From Akkermansiaceae bacterium (GTDB lineage Bacteria > Verrucomicrobiota > Verrucomicrobiia > Verrucomicrobiales > Akkermansiaceae), in assembly GCA_024233135.1 (NCBI GenBank), contig JACKPZ010000011.1, positions 77,820 through 141,819 of the forward strand: DNA of 64,000 nt, given 5' to 3'. Shown one piece after another: positions 62,218 through 64,000 of the stretch. The notes below the pieces were generated by a model, which saw nothing but the letters and a program-made list of their open reading frames with translations, searched no databases and was not told where the DNA came from. Both the position numbers and the translations under genes were made by a program. Numbering within the stretch: position 1 is the first letter of the stretch; every line of letters begins with the position of its first letter.

Positions 62218-62395
62218 GACGGTGTGGGATTTGTCGTAACGGACGGGTGGGACGGAAAATCCCGCCCACTCATTCACCTGCGACGCTGGCGCAGCGCCCG
62301 GAGAACGGCAAGCTGCCATTTTCACGGTTGGCTCCTTTTTCTTCAAATTCTTGCCATTCCGGCCGGCTTCCCCTTCACTGCGCGCCGCTCAACCC

Positions 62396-63619
62396 ATGGC
62401 TTTGATCGTTCAGAAATACGGCGGAACCTCCGTCGGCTCCCTTGACCGCATCCGCAACGTCGCCGCGCGCATGAAACGCACCCGCGACGAGGGCAACCAG
62501 GTGGTCGCCGTCGTCTCCGCGATGTCCGGCGTCACCGACGGCCTCATCAAGATGGCCAAGGACCTCGCGGAAAACCCGAGCGAACGCGAACTCGACGTCC
62601 TGCTGGCCACCGGCGAACAGCAGTCGATCGCGCTGGTCACCATGGCCCTTCAGGAGATTGGCGTCGACGCCGCCTCCATCACCGGCCGCCAGGCCGGCAT
62701 CCAGACCACCGGGTCCCACACCCGCGGCCGCATCCTCACGATGGATCCGTCGTTCATGCGCGGCCAGCTCGACGCCGGGAAAACCCTGGTCGTCGCCGGT
62801 TTCCAAGGAGTCACCCCGGACGGCATGATCCACACCCTCGGCCGCGGCGGCTCCGACCTCACCGCCATCGCCGTCGCCGCCGCCCTCAAGGCCGATGTCT
62901 GCCAGATCCTCACCGACGTCGACGGCGTCTACACCTGCGACCCGCGGATCGTGAAGAACGCCCGCAAGCTGCCCGAGATCTCCTACGACGAAATGTTGGA
63001 AATGGCCTCGTCCGGTTCCAAGGTGATGCAGTCCCGCTCGGTCGAATTCGCCAAGAAATTCGGCGTCGTCTTCGAAGTCCGCTCCTCCCTCAACGACAAC
63101 CCAGGCACACTCGTGTTAGAAGAACATCCCAACATGGAGAACGTCGTCATCCGCGGCGTCTCGATCGAGCGCTCGCAGGCGCGCGTCACCATCATCGGCA
63201 TCCCCGACGAGCCCGGCATGTCCGGAAAAATCCTCGGCGCGCTCGCCGACGCCGAGATCAACCTCGACATGATCATCTCCAACATCGCGCACGACGGTTT
63301 CGCCCGCCATTCGTTCACGATGCACAGCAACGACCTCGGCAAGGCCCAGGCCGCCCTCAAGCCGTTTCTCTCCGAGCTGCCCGATTCGAAGATCGAGACC
63401 GAGGCCGGCATCGCCAAGCTCTCCGCCGTCGGCATCGGCATGCGCTCCCACTCCGGCGTGGCCGCCACCATGTTCCGCTCCCTCGGCGACGCCGGCATCA
63501 ACATCGGCATGATCTCCACCTCGGAAATCAAGATCGCCGTCACCGTCGACGAGACCCGCATCGAAGACGCCGCCCGCGCCGTCCACAACGCCTTCCAGCT
63601 CGACAAGCAGCCGGGCTGA
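62396..63619 (+). CDS. Aspartate kinase
   Basis: This 407-residue enzyme makes the first step of the lysine, threonine and methionine pathway (aspartate to aspartyl phosphate). The kinase domain shows IVQKYGGTSVGS (residues 3-14), TGEQQS (~85) and GRGGSDLTAIAVAAALKAD (~160). The C-terminus holds two ACT domains (~265-330 and ~345-400, RVTIIGIPDEPGMSGKILGA and SAVGIGMRSHSGVAATMF), which bind feedback inhibitors. The length matches the monofunctional type II enzyme. The region before the start at 62396 is AT-rich and may hold its promoter. Confidence 0.94.
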   Translation: MALIVQKYGGTSVGSLDRIRNVAARMKRTRDEGNQVVAVVSAMSGVTDGLIKMAKDLAENPSERELDVLLATGEQQSIALVTMALQEIGVDAASITGRQAGIQTTGSHTRGRILTMDPSFMRGQLDAGKTLVVAGFQGVTPDGMIHTLGRGGSDLTAIAVAAALKADVCQILTDVDGVYTCDPRIVKNARKLPEISYDEMLEMASSGSKVMQSRSVEFAKKFGVVFEVRSSLNDNPGTLVLEEHPNMENVVIRGVSIERSQARVTIIGIPDEPGMSGKILGALADAEINLDMIISNIAHDGFARHSFTMHSNDLGKAQAALKPFLSELPDSKIETEAGIAKLSAVGIGMRSHSGVAATMFRSLGDAGINIGMISTSEIKIAVTVDETRIEDAARAVHNAFQLDKQPG

Positions 63620-63660
63620 GGAGACTCCGTGTTTCCCGCCGCTCTTCCTGCTTGGAGGTG

Positions 63661-64000
63661 TCACTGCCGGTTCCTCATCCGGAAAACCACCTCGGAAACG
63701 TCGGGTTCGCCATTCGTGAAACGGACCGTCACCGGTCCTGATGTCAGACCCGCGAAGCTCAATGTGCGGGTGACCGTTCCGTTGTCGAGCGGCGCTCGGA
63801 ACCAGTCGAGATCGGAACGACGCAGCGAGGAACCGGACGAGCTCCCGCTGCCGTTGACCGCCGGCCCCTCGCACGCTTCCGTCAGGGAGTATGGTTCGTC
63901 GATCCGCTCCGGTCTCCGGCCGTCGGGCATTTCAATCGCTCCCGTCACAAGCGCCCTGCCTTCCGATTCCCTGGGGCTCCGCTGCTTCAGAAGATCTTCC
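63661..64000 (-). CDS. C-terminus of a hypothetical protein, running off the window
   Basis: An open minus-strand frame of about 112 codons reaches the right edge without a stop upstream. It ends SEVVFRMRNRQ and contains beta-strand-like sequence such as VTRTLSFAGLTSGPVTVRFT. No start codon should be chosen, because the frame continues beyond the window (the GTG at 63948 is internal). The domain is not recognised. It converges with aspartate kinase. Confidence 0.6.
   Translation of the reverse strand, partial: EDLLKQRSPRESEGRALVTGAIEMPDGRRPERIDEPYSLTEACEGPAVNGSGSSSGSSLRRSDLDWFRAPLDNGTVTRTLSFAGLTSGPVTVRFTNGEPDVSEVVFRMRNRQ

Noticed and set aside
1..64000. CRISPR array or prophage genes
   Set aside because: No regularly spaced identical short repeats and no phage structural, integrase or lysis genes were found; the repeats seen are palindromic and isolated.

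Overview
The window is GC-rich, densely coded chromosomal DNA. It is most consistent with a heterotrophic, free-living member of the Verrucomicrobiota (class Verrucomicrobiae, of the Luteolibacter/Haloferula kind). The supporting evidence is a giant autotransporter-associated beta-strand repeat adhesin, a PEP-CTERM protein, many secreted hypothetical and carbohydrate-active proteins, an H-X9-DG type pseudopilin, and abundant palindromic intergenic repeats. Taxonomy is inferred from gene content only; no rRNA, tRNA or CRISPR array was seen.

Layout. 0-9 kb: pseudopilin and ABC exporter genes with a YbaK-type deacylase between the ABC subunits, a fused TIGR03915-UdgX DNA-repair protein, a membrane acyltransferase and a 2OG-Fe(II) oxygenase. 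9-17 kb: a GDSL esterase, a PAS-SpoIIE phosphatase, then a ~1,550-residue adhesin gene split cleanly by a full ISL3-family insertion sequence with a perfect 8-bp target duplication. 17-25 kb: secreted beta-helix, TPR-like and barrel-like proteins, a dodecin and a DUF155/RMD1 protein. 25.3-34.2 kb: an accessory segment bounded by two direct copies of an IS110-family element. It holds a CE15 esterase, a broken ROK kinase, two AT-richer orphan genes, and a HigBA-like toxin-antitoxin cassette inserted beside a partial duplication of a YkgJ-type gene. 35.0-41.0 kb: a complete trans-4-hydroxyproline catabolic cluster (dehydrogenase, PAS-AraC regulator, epimerase, pyrroline-hydroxycarboxylate deaminase, 2-ketoglutarate semialdehyde dehydrogenase). 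41-64 kb: transglutaminase, NMP kinase, a decayed second toxin-antitoxin pair, RapA-type helicase, metallophosphoesterase, adenosine-deaminase homologue, a peptidase plus alginate-lyase-like pair, a PEP-CTERM protein, a lipoprotein joining ankyrin repeats to an L,D-transpeptidase, a secreted protein with a possible Lon-like fold, thioesterase, a large basic TPR protein, and aspartate kinase.

Two things cut across the window. First, the two IS110 copies differ from each other almost entirely by one-base indels. Five unique genes (permease, ROK kinase, glutathione peroxidase, hydroxyproline dehydrogenase, hydroxyproline epimerase) are each broken by one-base changes, mostly in short homopolymers, that restore perfect frames when corrected. 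Most of these frameshifts are therefore probably consensus errors, concentrated between 25.6 and 38.1 kb. Second, both IS110 copies sit inside the same kind of intergenic palindromic repeat (TTTCGTG...GTGGTTTC). Their non-coding left end carries a segment matching the target, which fits RNA-guided (bridge RNA) target choice.
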